A stretch of DNA of 64,000 nucleotides from Duganella sp. Root336D2 (lineage in GTDB: Bacteria; Pseudomonadota; Gammaproteobacteria; Burkholderiales; Burkholderiaceae_D), in NCBI RefSeq assembly GCF_001425005.1, contig NZ_LMDB01000001.1:498393-562392 (forward strand). The letters are read 5' to 3'. Below, in pieces: positions 1 to 8,158 of the stretch. The notes beneath the pieces were generated by a model, which was not told where the DNA came from, searched no databases, and saw nothing but the letters and a program-made list of their open reading frames with translations. Within the stretch, counting starts at the first letter, position 1. Each line of letters begins with the position of its first letter. Both the position numbers and the translations under genes were made by a program.

Positions 1-2509
1 AGTAGCGGTGCTGGCTGCCGTAGTTGGCATCGGCCAGGCGCCACATGTCCGGCAGTACCGCCGGCGGCACATAGGCCCAGCGTTCCTCGCCGGTTTCGCC
101 ATCGAACGCATGCAGCATGCCGTCGTTGGAGGCCGCATACAGGGTCGGCTGGCGATCCACATTGGCAGCCTTGTATTCCAGGTAGCCGTCATCGCTGAAA
201 TTGTACGGCGGCGCCTTCACATAGATCGGCTGCGAGTGCACGATGTCGCCCAGGGCTTTTTCGCGGTCGCGGTACAGGCGCTCATAGGCGCCGTACGCGA
301 CGGTGCGATCCTGGTCTTCATTGCGGTCCTGGCCGCGCAGGTAATTCACCAGAGAAGCCGGGGTGGCAGCCGTGCGCTGCGTAGCCGACCATTCGCTCGC
401 CTGGCTCAGCCGGCTGGTGTCGAACAGCGCAAGCTGCGCGGCAGTCAGGCCGCCGGTGCCGCTGGCGAACAGGGTGCGGGTGGTGCCGTTGGCAGTGTAA
501 ATAACGCGGCTGTCGGAATTGCCCGCCGCAGCGATCTTGTTGCGCAGCAGCGGTTCCGCCTGCCACAGCGGCGTGGTCGATACTGCGCCAGTGGACAGGT
601 TGATGGAATAGCCGCTGACGTCGCCGTCCCATTTCACGGTGCGGTAAGTTGCCACGTAAATGAAGTTGTCGCCTGCGGTAGGCTGCAGGGCGCTGGTTGC
701 CGCCGCCGCGCCGTTGCCGGTCACGCTGTCGATGCTGCGCAGCGCGCGGCGCAGGCCGCCTTCCAGCGCTTCCGGGTCACGCGTGCTGAAGTAGGTGCCG
801 CGGCCGTTGACTGCGCTGTGCCACAAGTCGTCAATAGTCTCGGGCGAGTTGCTGCTTGGCGCCGGCCACCTGGTGACGCCCTGCTTGATGTTGAAGTAGT
901 CGCCCGAGCTATTGGTCTTGTAGTTCGGATCGTATGTCAGCGTACCATCTACCCCGAGGCCGATGGTGAACGTGGTCATGTGCTGATGCTGCGCCACGTC
1001 GTCCACGTCCGCATTCGCGCCCGATGGCGCAACGTTGTCGGTACACACATCTTTCGTCGTGCATGATGAACGCAGGTCGGTGTGGTAGTAGTAATACGCC
1101 ACGTCCGCCAGCGTGTTGCCGGTCTTCAGGGCATCGCGCGATGGCAGTGACACGCCCGCGGCGCCATCGGTGTCGCCTACTCCGCTATAGCCGTCGTTCC
1201 AATAGCCATCCGTTGCCAGGATGGTGAAGTTCTTCTGGCAGGAATACTGCACCGGATCCCTGTAGGTGGTGCTCGTGCCCATGTACATCTTGCCCAGCGA
1301 ATCGAGCGAATTGCGCAGTGGGGTACCGCCCAGCGGATCGAAGCTGTACAGGTTGGTGTAGAACGATTCCTTCTGGGTTGTGTCGAAGTTCTCGATATTC
1401 AGTGCGATCGGGTTGTTAATCGTGGTCAAGCCAATACGGGCGTGCAGATAGGCAGAGTCATCAGGATCGGTGGACACCGGGGTGCCGCGCACGTCCTTGA
1501 ATGCCTGTCCAATCGCGCTCTTGGTCATCTGGGTACGGGTGCGGTACCACGCAAACCAGTTGGCGAAATTCGACATTTCCTCGGCATACGTGCAGGTGGC
1601 GCCGGCGCAATCGCTGCGACCGGAAGCCTTGGTCGGAAACACCGTGCCCGGCTTGATGTCGACGCGCGACCAGTTGAAGTAGCGCACGTACTTGTAGGTG
1701 GCGGTCTTCTTGGCCTGGCAGGTGCCGGCCTTGCCGAAATTCTGGTTCGGCGTGCTATCCGCTGTGTTGCACCACTCAACGCTCACATTGTAGTAGTAAG
1801 GTGCGCCATCCACCGAAACCAGGTTCCTGTATGTGCCGTCCGGATAGGAATAGTTGCCACCCACCACCTCCGATCTGCAATTGGTGCTCGGCGGCACGTC
1901 ATTGGAGCTCTTGCACCACATGCGCTCCGGATACCCTGTCACCAGATTTACCGTGGCGGTTCTCGACAGGCGCGGGCAGTTGCCGCCCGAGACCACCCCT
2001 TTGCAGGGGTTGGCGCTTGGCTGTTCGGCACTGGTCTCGTCGATCGCCTGCACGCCGTAACCATCGCTGGCCACGGTACTCCAGGGCGAGCCATAGGCGG
2101 TCTTGCCGTTATGGTCGGGCAATAAGCTGCCGTCGGCCTTGGTCGGCCACGAATACCGGATCGCCGGGTTGTAGTACAGGCCGTTGAAGGCGCTGGCAAA
2201 GAATGGCGCGTCACCGGGTTCGCACACGACCAGCGTATTGCTGCTGTTCGGCCCGCGGCACATGGTGCCGAAGTTGCCAAGCGAGGTGTAGCGCACGTAA
2301 TCGGGCATATAGCTCCACGCCATACTGCCCGAATTGTCGAGGTCCAACATAATGTTGGGCAAAATAGGCGCGGTGGTGGCGTTGGCCAGCGGAATATCCG
2401 CCAGTTCGGTGGGGGCGGCAGCGGCCGGCTGCATGGCCAGCATCAGGCCCAGCCCGAGCGCGGCAAGCGAGGCACGCAGGCCTGGCTGTGGGACATTGGT
2501 CCAGTCCAT
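1..2509 (-). CDS. pilY1: Type IV pilus tip/assembly protein PilY1, cluster 1 (partial, 3' end outside window)
   Basis: PilY1 is a large exported protein that sits at the tip of type IV pili with the minor pilins and controls pilus extension, adhesion and surface sensing. At least 836 codons are open from ATG 2509, which follows a good AGGAGA ribosome site, and the frame is still open at base 1. A signal peptide (about residues 1-32, ending in AAAA) is followed by a von Willebrand A region with an intact metal site, LDNSGSM, near residue 58. The last visible part has the PilY1 propeller hallmark AASNDGMLHAFDGETGEERW. It is the last gene of pilE-fimT-pilV-pilW-pilX-pilY1. The C-terminal calcium-binding part lies outside the window. 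Confidence 0.93.
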   Translation of the reverse strand, partial: MDWTNVPQPGLRASLAALGLGLMLAMQPAAAAPTELADIPLANATTAPILPNIMLDLDNSGSMAWSYMPDYVRYTSLGNFGTMCRGPNSSNTLVVCEPGDAPFFASAFNGLYYNPAIRYSWPTKADGSLLPDHNGKTAYGSPWSTVASDGYGVQAIDETSAEQPSANPCKGVVSGGNCPRLSRTATVNLVTGYPERMWCKSSNDVPPSTNCRSEVVGGNYSYPDGTYRNLVSVDGAPYYYNVSVEWCNTADSTPNQNFGKAGTCQAKKTATYKYVRYFNWSRVDIKPGTVFPTKASGRSDCAGATCTYAEEMSNFANWFAWYRTRTQMTKSAIGQAFKDVRGTPVSTDPDDSAYLHARIGLTTINNPIALNIENFDTTQKESFYTNLYSFDPLGGTPLRNSLDSLGKMYMGTSTTYRDPVQYSCQKNFTILATDGYWNDGYSGVGDTDGAAGVSLPSRDALKTGNTLADVAYYYYHTDLRSSCTTKDVCTDNVAPSGANADVDDVAQHQHMTTFTIGLGVDGTLTYDPNYKTNSSGDYFNIKQGVTRWPAPSSNSPETIDDLWHSAVNGRGTYFSTRDPEALEGGLRRALRSIDSVTGNGAAAATSALQPTAGDNFIYVATYRTVKWDGDVSGYSINLSTGAVSTTPLWQAEPLLRNKIAAAGNSDSRVIYTANGTTRTLFASGTGGLTAAQLALFDTSRLSQASEWSATQRTAATPASLVNYLRGQDRNEDQDRTVAYGAYERLYRDREKALGDIVHSQPIYVKAPPYNFSDDGYLEYKAANVDRQPTLYAASNDGMLHAFDGETGEERWAYVPPAVLPDMWRLADANYGSQHRY

Positions 2510-2524
2510 TTGATATCTCCTGCG

Positions 2525-3160
2525 TTAGATTGAGACCACAGCCTGAACGTAGCTGGTGGTATTCCTCGGCCCGGTTACCCGTGCCGTAATGCGGTAGAAA
2601 GCGCGGATCGACGAATTGTCGATTTCGCCTTCGTGATAGCCGCCCATCTGGGCTTCCGCGCCGTCGTTCTTGCCCTTCATGAACACCTGCTGCGTGGAGC
2701 AGGTCCGGGCATCGAGCGCACCGGCGGCATCGCACATGCGGTGGATGACATAGGCCACGTCGTTGCCGGCCGCGTCCTTCTGCAGCTTGGTGACAGCGCC
2801 GCCGTCATCCCAGTCCAGGTCGTCGGCCGCAGTGGGTTCCGGATCGCGTTTGTTGCCGGTCAGGTCCAGGGCGTCCTGGCGCGTTGCATAGTAGCCGCTC
2901 GCTGGCAAATCCTGGTCCAGCAAGCCGGTTGGCGCATTCTGGGTCAACCAGGTAATTGCCGCTTCCACACCGGCGTCGCCGCTGGCGGTGGCGCTTTGCT
3001 TGAAGGCCAGGTTGCCGGCGATCACGGCCGTGGTATCGACCGAGCGCAGCAATGCAATGCCGGCCAGCGTCATGGCCACCAGCACAATCAGGGTGACAGG
3101 CAGGATCACGCCCTGCTGCCATGCTTGCCGGACTGCGCCGGCTTGTTTGTTGTGGTTCAT
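2525..3160 (-). CDS. pilX: Type IV pilus minor pilin PilX, cluster 1
   Basis: 211-residue minor pilin, a subunit of the priming complex at the pilus tip. The N-terminus has a short basic leader and then a G followed by a hydrophobic helix, VILPVTLIVLVAMTLAGIA. As usual for PilX, the glutamate at position 5 of the mature pilin is absent. The rest is a soluble domain with few recognisable motifs; two cysteines near the middle may form a disulfide. I chose ATG 3160 because GGGGA lies just upstream. An in-frame ATG seven codons earlier would overlap the end of pilW. It lies 4 bp after pilW and 15 bp before pilY1, so the genes are surely cotranscribed. Confidence 0.85.
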   Translation of the reverse strand: MNHNKQAGAVRQAWQQGVILPVTLIVLVAMTLAGIALLRSVDTTAVIAGNLAFKQSATASGDAGVEAAITWLTQNAPTGLLDQDLPASGYYATRQDALDLTGNKRDPEPTAADDLDWDDGGAVTKLQKDAAGNDVAYVIHRMCDAAGALDARTCSTQQVFMKGKNDGAEAQMGGYHEGEIDNSSIRAFYRITARVTGPRNTTSYVQAVVSI

Positions 3161-3164
3161 GGTC

Positions 3165-4271
3165 TTATCCCCAAATGACATTGCGCAACGGCACAATCGT
3201 CTCGAACACTTTGTAGCGGTAGCACTTCCAGTCGGCCGGATAGCTGGTGGTCTTGAAGGTTGCCCAGCTTGACCAGTTAGCGACCATGGTATCGGTCGTA
3301 GTGGTGCATTGCGCACCGGCAGCCGGCTTCTCGTACTGCACACTGCGCGCCACCAGGGCGACGCGCACCGCTTTGACGAGCAGGAATTGCGCCGGCGTTG
3401 GATGGGCCCAGGTACCGGTGGCCGAGACCCAGGAATCGACCTTTTTCGGGTCGGCAAGCGCGATCCCGTACTGAAGCTGCATGTCGACGATTTCCGGCGC
3501 CACCACATCGTTCACGATTGCCGGGTTGGCCGAATTATCGGAACGCAGCAACTGGTGCAGGTTATTCACGCTATAGGAGCGCTGGTACAAGGCGCCGCCC
3601 GGCGGCGCGCCGAAACAGGACAGTTTTGCCGTCTTCGTGTAGGCAGGCCAGTTGTTGGCAGTCTGGTAGGCGGCCGGTGGATTGTAATGTCCGCTGGCGC
3701 CGGGATTGTGCTGGATTTTCAGGGCCTCGTCCTGGATCTGGGTCGCCTGCATCAGCGTGCACTTACCGTTCTGCTGCACCAGGATCATGTCGCCCTCACG
3801 GCAGCCTGCCGTGTTGCCGACATTGAGTTCGGCCGATGGCTGCGGCATATTGCTGCGCAGTTCCGTGCTGGACGGGTAGCGGAACGAACCTTCCTTTGGG
3901 TTGGCGAAGTACTGCACCAGGAAGCTGTCGGGGTTGTCGCCGCCATCGGTGATCACGGCTGGCGCCATCGATAAGCCAGTGAGCGGGCCGGCCGTACCGC
4001 CGCAGCTGATGTCGCCGTCGCAGTAGCTGTAGGTCGTATTGCAGCCGGAGAACATCGAATTGGCCATGCCCCAGCCTGCCATCTTGCCATCGCGTTCGAT
4101 CATGGACAGGGCAATCGCGCCGTTGCTCTGCGCATCGGCGCCGCCGGTGGCGGTGCGCTTTTGCCCTTCCGCCTGGCTGAACACCTGCATTACGACCACC
4201 ATGGCCAGCATGCCGACGCCCAGGCCCACCATGATCTCGACCAGGCCGAAACCGTTTTGCTTGTCGTGCAT
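3165..4271 (-). CDS. pilW: Type IV pilus minor pilin PilW, cluster 1
   Basis: 368-residue PilW-family minor pilin (ComP/PilW type). The class III prepilin leader ends in KQNG and is followed by FGLVEIMVGLGVG, with the conserved Glu at +5, so it should be processed by PilD. The body has the PilW pattern of an early block SNGAIALSMIERDGKMAGWG and a C-terminal region with several cysteines and VRVALVARS. ATG 4271 is preceded by AAGGAA. It is 15 bp downstream of pilV. PilW bridges other minor pilins and PilY1 at the pilus tip. Confidence 0.9.
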   Translation of the reverse strand: MHDKQNGFGLVEIMVGLGVGMLAMVVVMQVFSQAEGQKRTATGGADAQSNGAIALSMIERDGKMAGWGMANSMFSGCNTTYSYCDGDISCGGTAGPLTGLSMAPAVITDGGDNPDSFLVQYFANPKEGSFRYPSSTELRSNMPQPSAELNVGNTAGCREGDMILVQQNGKCTLMQATQIQDEALKIQHNPGASGHYNPPAAYQTANNWPAYTKTAKLSCFGAPPGGALYQRSYSVNNLHQLLRSDNSANPAIVNDVVAPEIVDMQLQYGIALADPKKVDSWVSATGTWAHPTPAQFLLVKAVRVALVARSVQYEKPAAGAQCTTTTDTMVANWSSWATFKTTSYPADWKCYRYKVFETIVPLRNVIWG

Positions 4272-4286
4272 TGGATTATTCCTTTT

Positions 4287-4676
4287 TTAACCGGCGATAA
4301 ACTGCACGCTGGTCTGTGTGTGAGCCTGGCTTTCGCCCGGCGCTTTCCAACTGACGGACACCGTGACCGTAACGCCTGCCGCAGCGTTCCATGGCCCCGA
4401 CACCGCGATGGTCAGTTTCCCGTTCGGCAAAGTGCTGACTGCCTGGTCCCTGACGACATACGCCTGGACGTTCTCGCGATCCACCCAAATCGCGCCCAGC
4501 GACTGGCTGACGAGATTGGCCGCGTCGATGCGGTACTTGGCGTCGCTTACCTGGCGCACGGAAGCCGACTGCAAGCCGACAATGGCCAGCACGCCGAATG
4601 CAAAGATGACGATGGCAACCAGGGCCTCTACCAGCGCTATGCCGCTTTGCTTGCGCAATGTGCGTTGAGATTTCAT
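4287..4676 (-). CDS. pilV: Type IV pilus minor pilin PilV, cluster 1
   Basis: 129-residue minor pilin. The leader MKSQRTLRKQSG is followed by IALVEALVAIVIFAFGVLAI, a typical PilV prepilin helix with Glu at +5. The open frame extends upstream into fimT, but ATG 4676 is clearly the start because CTAAGGAG sits 5 bp before it. It is 10 bp downstream of fimT and 15 bp before pilW. It is short for the family: the operon 2 copy has 187 residues. It is probably one of the tip-complex subunits that prime pilus assembly. Confidence 0.85.
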   Translation of the reverse strand: MKSQRTLRKQSGIALVEALVAIVIFAFGVLAIVGLQSASVRQVSDAKYRIDAANLVSQSLGAIWVDRENVQAYVVRDQAVSTLPNGKLTIAVSGPWNAAAGVTVTVSVSWKAPGESQAHTQTSVQFIAG

Positions 4677-4686
4677 GAATTTCTCC

Positions 4687-5283
4687 TTAGCTGCAGCCGC
4701 GAGGGTCGGTGGCAAACGCGATTTTCGGGTCGCACATGCGAATCTGGCCGCCGCTTGACACCACCACCACATAGCGGCGCGCGCTGGCGTTGGCCGTGCT
4801 GGTCACGTCGGCGCGGTTGAACAGGGATCCCGCCGGCGGCGTCAACACACGGCCCAGTCCATCGAAATTGACTTCGGCCGGCAGTGCGCCCGCGTCCGTG
4901 ATCAGGGCCGTGAAATAGCCGGCGGGCGCCGGCACCGGAATCGGGTCGGCGCTGACGGTCACTTTGGCCATCGCGCCGCTTTCAGCAGCCGGACGGCTCT
5001 GGATGTCAGCAGGGCAATTGGCAGTCACGGTCGGGCAGCCGACAGTCCAGCTTACCTTGCCGTCCACGTCGGTCAGGCTGAAGCGCACCACCGTATTGCG
5101 CCGCACCGCTTCGGCGCGCGCAGTCTGCAAGCCGTTCAGGATCGATTCGGCGGCAGTGCGGTTATGCGTGTCCTGGATCCAGCTGGAGAACGCCGGAATG
5201 CCCATCGCCAGCAGGCCTGCGAGGATGGCAACGCTGACCATCACCTCGATCAGCGTCATGCCCTGTTGGCGACGGCTTAACAT
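4687..5283 (-). CDS. fimT: FimT/GspH-type minor pilin, cluster 1
   Basis: 198-residue pseudopilin of the GspH/FimT family. The leader MLSRRQQG precedes MTLIEVMVSVAILAGLLAMG with Glu at +5. The following stretch (TAAESILNGLQTARAEAVRR) is the characteristic FimT helix, and a C-terminal beta-rich domain has the pair Cys-Asp...Cys-Ser. Its start overlaps the pilE stop by 7 bp, which suggests translational coupling. FimT/FimU proteins are pilus-tip components. In some competent bacteria FimT binds DNA, but the sequence alone does not show that here. Confidence 0.85.
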   Translation of the reverse strand: MLSRRQQGMTLIEVMVSVAILAGLLAMGIPAFSSWIQDTHNRTAAESILNGLQTARAEAVRRNTVVRFSLTDVDGKVSWTVGCPTVTANCPADIQSRPAAESGAMAKVTVSADPIPVPAPAGYFTALITDAGALPAEVNFDGLGRVLTPPAGSLFNRADVTSTANASARRYVVVVSSGGQIRMCDPKIAFATDPRGCS

Positions 5284-5735
5284 GCGCCACCCTTTTTGCG
5301 CACCCAGCAGGTAATCGGCGCCGAGTCGGAGGCCGTGCCCCAGCCAGTTGGCAAGGCAACGGTCTTCTTGTTGTTCGACTCGTCGATCGTGTAGGCGAAA
5401 CCGGCGACCGCGCCGCTGCCCACGGCCTTCACGACATAGGTGGTGGCGGTCAGGGTTGGACAGGTATAGGTGAAGTCATCCGCAGCTGGCAGCGCGGCAA
5501 TGGTGCCGGCGGCGCAGGCGCCAATATAAGTGCGGTTGTCCTGGAAGTATTGCTCCAGCTTGGCGCGCATGGCGGAAAGGTTATTGGTCGCCTGCGGCAG
5601 GCGGCCGGTCTTGATGTAATCCGAATAGGCGGGGATTGCCACCGCGGCAAGGATGGCAATGATTGCCACTGTCACCATCAGTTCAATCAGCGTGAAGCCC
5701 ATCTGGCGGGATGCGCTGGCCTGGTGCTGGTCCAT
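5277..5735 (-). CDS. pilE: PilE-type type IV pilin, cluster 1
   Basis: 152-residue pilin, first gene of pilus operon 1. The prepilin leader MDQHQASASRQMG precedes FTLIELMVTVAIIAILAAVA, a classic N-methylation and polymerisation helix. Three or four cysteines occur in the globular part, including a C-terminal Cys that may close a D-region. Start ATG 5735 has GGAGC 6 bp upstream. In this operon position (before fimT) PilE is usually a minor pilin rather than the major subunit. It lies 97 bp downstream of the sensor kinase gene on the same strand, with a direct-repeat site in between. Confidence 0.88.
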   Translation of the reverse strand: MDQHQASASRQMGFTLIELMVTVAIIAILAAVAIPAYSDYIKTGRLPQATNNLSAMRAKLEQYFQDNRTYIGACAAGTIAALPAADDFTYTCPTLTATTYVVKAVGSGAVAGFAYTIDESNNKKTVALPTGWGTASDSAPITCWVRKKGGAC

Positions 5736-5804
5736 GTATTTGCTCCAAAACTGGTATTTGATAATGCAAGTCTAGACAAGCAAGCTTGCATTACCCTGAG
5801 GAAA

Positions 5805-5823
5805 ACCTGACAAATACCTGACA
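5805..5823 (-). promoter_or_regulatory. OmpR-type direct-repeat site upstream of pilE
   Basis: On the minus strand the octamer TGTCAGGT occurs twice, 11 bp apart start to start (5816-5823 and 5805-5812). Tandem half-sites spaced by one helical turn are the usual binding pattern of OmpR/PhoB-family response regulators. The site lies 70 bp upstream of pilE and just after the kinase gene. I could not find a convincing -35/-10 pair between it and pilE. Confidence 0.5.
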
Positions 5824-5832
5824 GGAGCAGTT

Positions 5833-7173
5833 TTATGAGGGGAAATACACGGAAAACAGTGCGCCCCGCCCACTGGCAGGGGTGTCGATGGCCACGCTGG
5901 CGCCATGGGCAGTGGCAATATCGCGCACAATGGCCAGGCCGATGCCACTGCCATTGGTCTTTTCATCGAGCCGCTGGAAGCGCTGGAAGACGGCGGTGCG
6001 CTTGGCCGGCGGGATGCCGGGGCCGGAGTCTTCCACCGTCAGCATGCCGCCGCCCAGGTGCGGGAAGCAGCTGACCGTCACCGTACCTTGGGGCGGCGTG
6101 TAGCGGATGGCATTGTCGACCAGGTTATCGACCAGGTCGCGCAGCAGGAAACGGTCGCCGGTGACTTTGGTGTGCTGCAAGTCGAAGCCAAGGTCGATAT
6201 CCTTGCGCAGCGCCTGCTCCACGAAATGCTGGATCGACTCTTCCAGCAACTGGTCGAGCGACATGCGCTCCATGCGCGTCTTGCGCAAGGGGCCGGGCTC
6301 GGCACGCGCCAGCGCCAGCAACTGGTTGACCTGGCGGATCATTCGCTCGATCGAGGCCTGCATCATCGCCAGCGACGAGGCCACGGCAGGCGTGCATTGC
6401 TGCGCCGCCAGCAGTTCGATCTGGGTCCGCATGCCGGCCAGCGGCGTGCGCAACTGGTGCGCCACGTTGGCCAGGAAGTCCTGCTGCGCCTGCGCGCCTT
6501 CACGCACGCGTTCCAGCAGGCCATTGAAAGAGCGCACCATCGGCATTACTTCCAGCGGCACGTCGGCCGGCGGGATCGGCGACACGTCTTCGGCGCTGCG
6601 CGCCTGGATTCCGGCCCTTACCTTATGCAGCGGCGCCAGGCCGCTGGTCACCGACAACCACACCAGCCCAACCGAGGCCAGCGTGAACACGGCCGCCAGC
6701 GGCAGCATGGCGCGCACGATGGCGGTACGGGCCTGGCCGCGCTTGCGCAGTGTCTTGGCCACCACCACGATGCCCTGCTGCTGGCCGGTCAGCACCGGCA
6801 GCGCCACCATGCGCACCGGGTTCATTTCCACCACGCTGTCGACTGCGGGCGCACCGGCACGCGCCGGCAGTCGCGGCAACATGCGGTCGCCCGCCACCAG
6901 GCGGCCCTGGCTGTCGCGCACGGAAAAATACACTTTGTCGAATTCGTCTTCCCGCAGCACGCGTTCGGCGGCCGGCAGCAAGTCCAGCACCAGCCGCCCT
7001 TCACGTTCGCTGACATGGGCGCCCAGCATGGCGGCGGCGTCGCTCAGCGACTGGTCAAAGGCAATCTGGGCCGGGATCCAGGCCAGCGCATAGCTCAGCG
7101 TCACGCCGGCCAGGTTCAGCAAAAGAACCGGGCCGATCAGCCACTTGAGCAGGCGCAGGCGGATGCTATCCAA
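5833..7173 (-). CDS. Sensor histidine kinase, QseC/TctE type
   Basis: About 446 residues if it starts at TTG 7173 (5 bp after the regulator stop, with GGTAAG upstream). The frame is open further upstream but that part overlaps the regulator gene. Order: TM helix (about 10-30), periplasmic domain (about 30-155, TctE-like 2CSK_N pattern), second TM (about 160-185), HAMP-like linker, HisKA with phospho-acceptor His in NVAHQLRTPLAGM, and a HATPase domain with N-box LVDNLVDNAIRYTP, DSGPGIP and GSGIGLAIV. It forms a two-gene unit with the OmpR-family regulator upstream, and pilus operon 1 follows 97 bp downstream. The stimulus is unknown; tricarboxylate or signal sensing is only suggested by family resemblance. 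Confidence 0.88.
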   Translation of the reverse strand: MDSIRLRLLKWLIGPVLLLNLAGVTLSYALAWIPAQIAFDQSLSDAAAMLGAHVSEREGRLVLDLLPAAERVLREDEFDKVYFSVRDSQGRLVAGDRMLPRLPARAGAPAVDSVVEMNPVRMVALPVLTGQQQGIVVVAKTLRKRGQARTAIVRAMLPLAAVFTLASVGLVWLSVTSGLAPLHKVRAGIQARSAEDVSPIPPADVPLEVMPMVRSFNGLLERVREGAQAQQDFLANVAHQLRTPLAGMRTQIELLAAQQCTPAVASSLAMMQASIERMIRQVNQLLALARAEPGPLRKTRMERMSLDQLLEESIQHFVEQALRKDIDLGFDLQHTKVTGDRFLLRDLVDNLVDNAIRYTPPQGTVTVSCFPHLGGGMLTVEDSGPGIPPAKRTAVFQRFQRLDEKTNGSGIGLAIVRDIATAHGASVAIDTPASGRGALFSVYFPS

Positions 7174-7178
7174 GGATC

Positions 7179-7850
7179 TTACCCATTGGCCGGTTCCAGC
7201 ATATAGCCAAAGCCGCGGATGGTGCGGATGCTGATGCCGGCATCGGCGGTCTTCTGGCGGATGCGCGAAATGTAGACCTCGACCGCGTTGGGCGTCACAT
7301 CCTCGCCCCACGGCAAGATGGCATCGATAATCTGCTGTTTGCTGACCACGCGCGCACTATGCTGCAGCAGGTATTCCAGCACTGCCCATTCGCGCACCGA
7401 CAGGTCGATCACCGCATCGCGCACGCGGGCGCGCTTGGCCCCGAGGTCCAGCACCAGCGAACCCATTTGCAGCACGCTGGGTTTGGGTGCGTGGCGCCGC
7501 GCCAGCGCCCGCAGGCGCGCCACCAGTTCCGGCGTGGCAAACGGCTTGACCAGGTAATCGTCGGCGCCCAGTTCCAGGCCGCGCACGCGGTCTTCCACCG
7601 CATCGCGCGCCGTCAGCAACAGGACGGGCAACTGGCTGCCGCGGGCGCGCAGGCGGCGCACTACTTCAAAGCCGTCCAGCCCCGGCAGGCCGATATCGAG
7701 CACCAGCACGTCGACCGGGCCCGGGCGCTGCAGCACGGCATCGGCTTCGCTGCCGTTTTGCAGCAGCTCCACCTTCATGCCATGGCCGGACAACACCCGG
7801 AGCACGCCATCGGCCAATACTGCGTCGTCTTCTACCAGGATTACGTGCAT
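7179..7850 (-). CDS. OmpR-family response regulator (QseB/TctD/PmrA type)
   Basis: 223-residue regulator: receiver domain (1-115) with acidic EDD, phospho-acceptor Asp in VLVLDIGLPGLDG and conserved Lys in YLVKPF, then a winged-helix DNA-binding domain ending in EVYISRIRQKTADAGISIRTIRGFGYML. I chose ATG 7850 (MHVILVEDDAVLA) because it gives the normal family N-terminus and lies just after a plausible promoter. Its partner kinase starts 5 bp downstream. Repeats in its own promoter suggest autoregulation, and the direct repeat before pilE suggests pilus operon 1 is a target. Confidence 0.9.
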   Translation of the reverse strand: MHVILVEDDAVLADGVLRVLSGHGMKVELLQNGSEADAVLQRPGPVDVLVLDIGLPGLDGFEVVRRLRARGSQLPVLLLTARDAVEDRVRGLELGADDYLVKPFATPELVARLRALARRHAPKPSVLQMGSLVLDLGAKRARVRDAVIDLSVREWAVLEYLLQHSARVVSKQQIIDAILPWGEDVTPNAVEVYISRIRQKTADAGISIRTIRGFGYMLEPANG

Positions 7851-7878
7851 GAGGCTTGGAATAAGTTGAATACCGCGC

Positions 7879-7927
7879 ATTATGCCCCGATTCATCACGA
7901 GGTAACAATTGGCAACTGATGGGCAAC
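7879..7927 (-). promoter_or_regulatory. Putative promoter of the response regulator gene with tandem repeats
   Basis: Minus strand: TTGTTA (7903-7908), an 18-bp spacer, and CATAAT (7879-7884), about 30 bp from ATG 7850. Just upstream, GTTGCC repeats 11 bp apart (7922-7927 and 7911-7916), and a third variant GTTACC overlaps the -35. This fits a response-regulator site for autoregulation. The rest of 7928-8050 holds no recognised gene. Confidence 0.4.
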
Positions 7928-8050
7928 ACGGTCCGATGCGGCCCTGCCGGTACCCATTTTCAACAGTGCGCCAGCTAAAATTACAATGTTGTAGGACTAG
8001 CCTGACAAACTGCCATGTTGCCAGCCTACATGAAGGAGGTAACAGGTCTT

Positions 8051-8077
8051 ATGTTCATCTCTCACATAGAAAATTAA
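8051..8077 (+). other. Possible 8-residue upstream ORF ahead of the Crp-type gene
   Basis: ATG 8051 encodes MFISHIEN and a stop. A very strong Shine-Dalgarno sequence, AAGGAGG, lies 11 bp upstream (8034-8040). The spacing is a little long. It sits about 80 bp before the Crp-family gene and could be a leader peptide, or the strong SD may be chance. Confidence 0.25.
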
Positions 8078-8158
8078 AGTATTACCAACGCGATCGGCAA
8101 GCAGCACGTCTAGGAATGCCGACTGCAATACCGTGTACTTTAGTTCTGTGAGGATAAA

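Noticed and set aside
8-1066. 352-codon plus-strand ORF at the left edge
   Set aside because: Antisense of pilY1; the minus strand has an uninterrupted frame with PilY1 motifs through base 1.
8031-8040. Anti-Shine-Dalgarno riboswitch before the Crp-family gene
   Set aside because: I found no conserved riboswitch structure, only the strong SD and short ORF.
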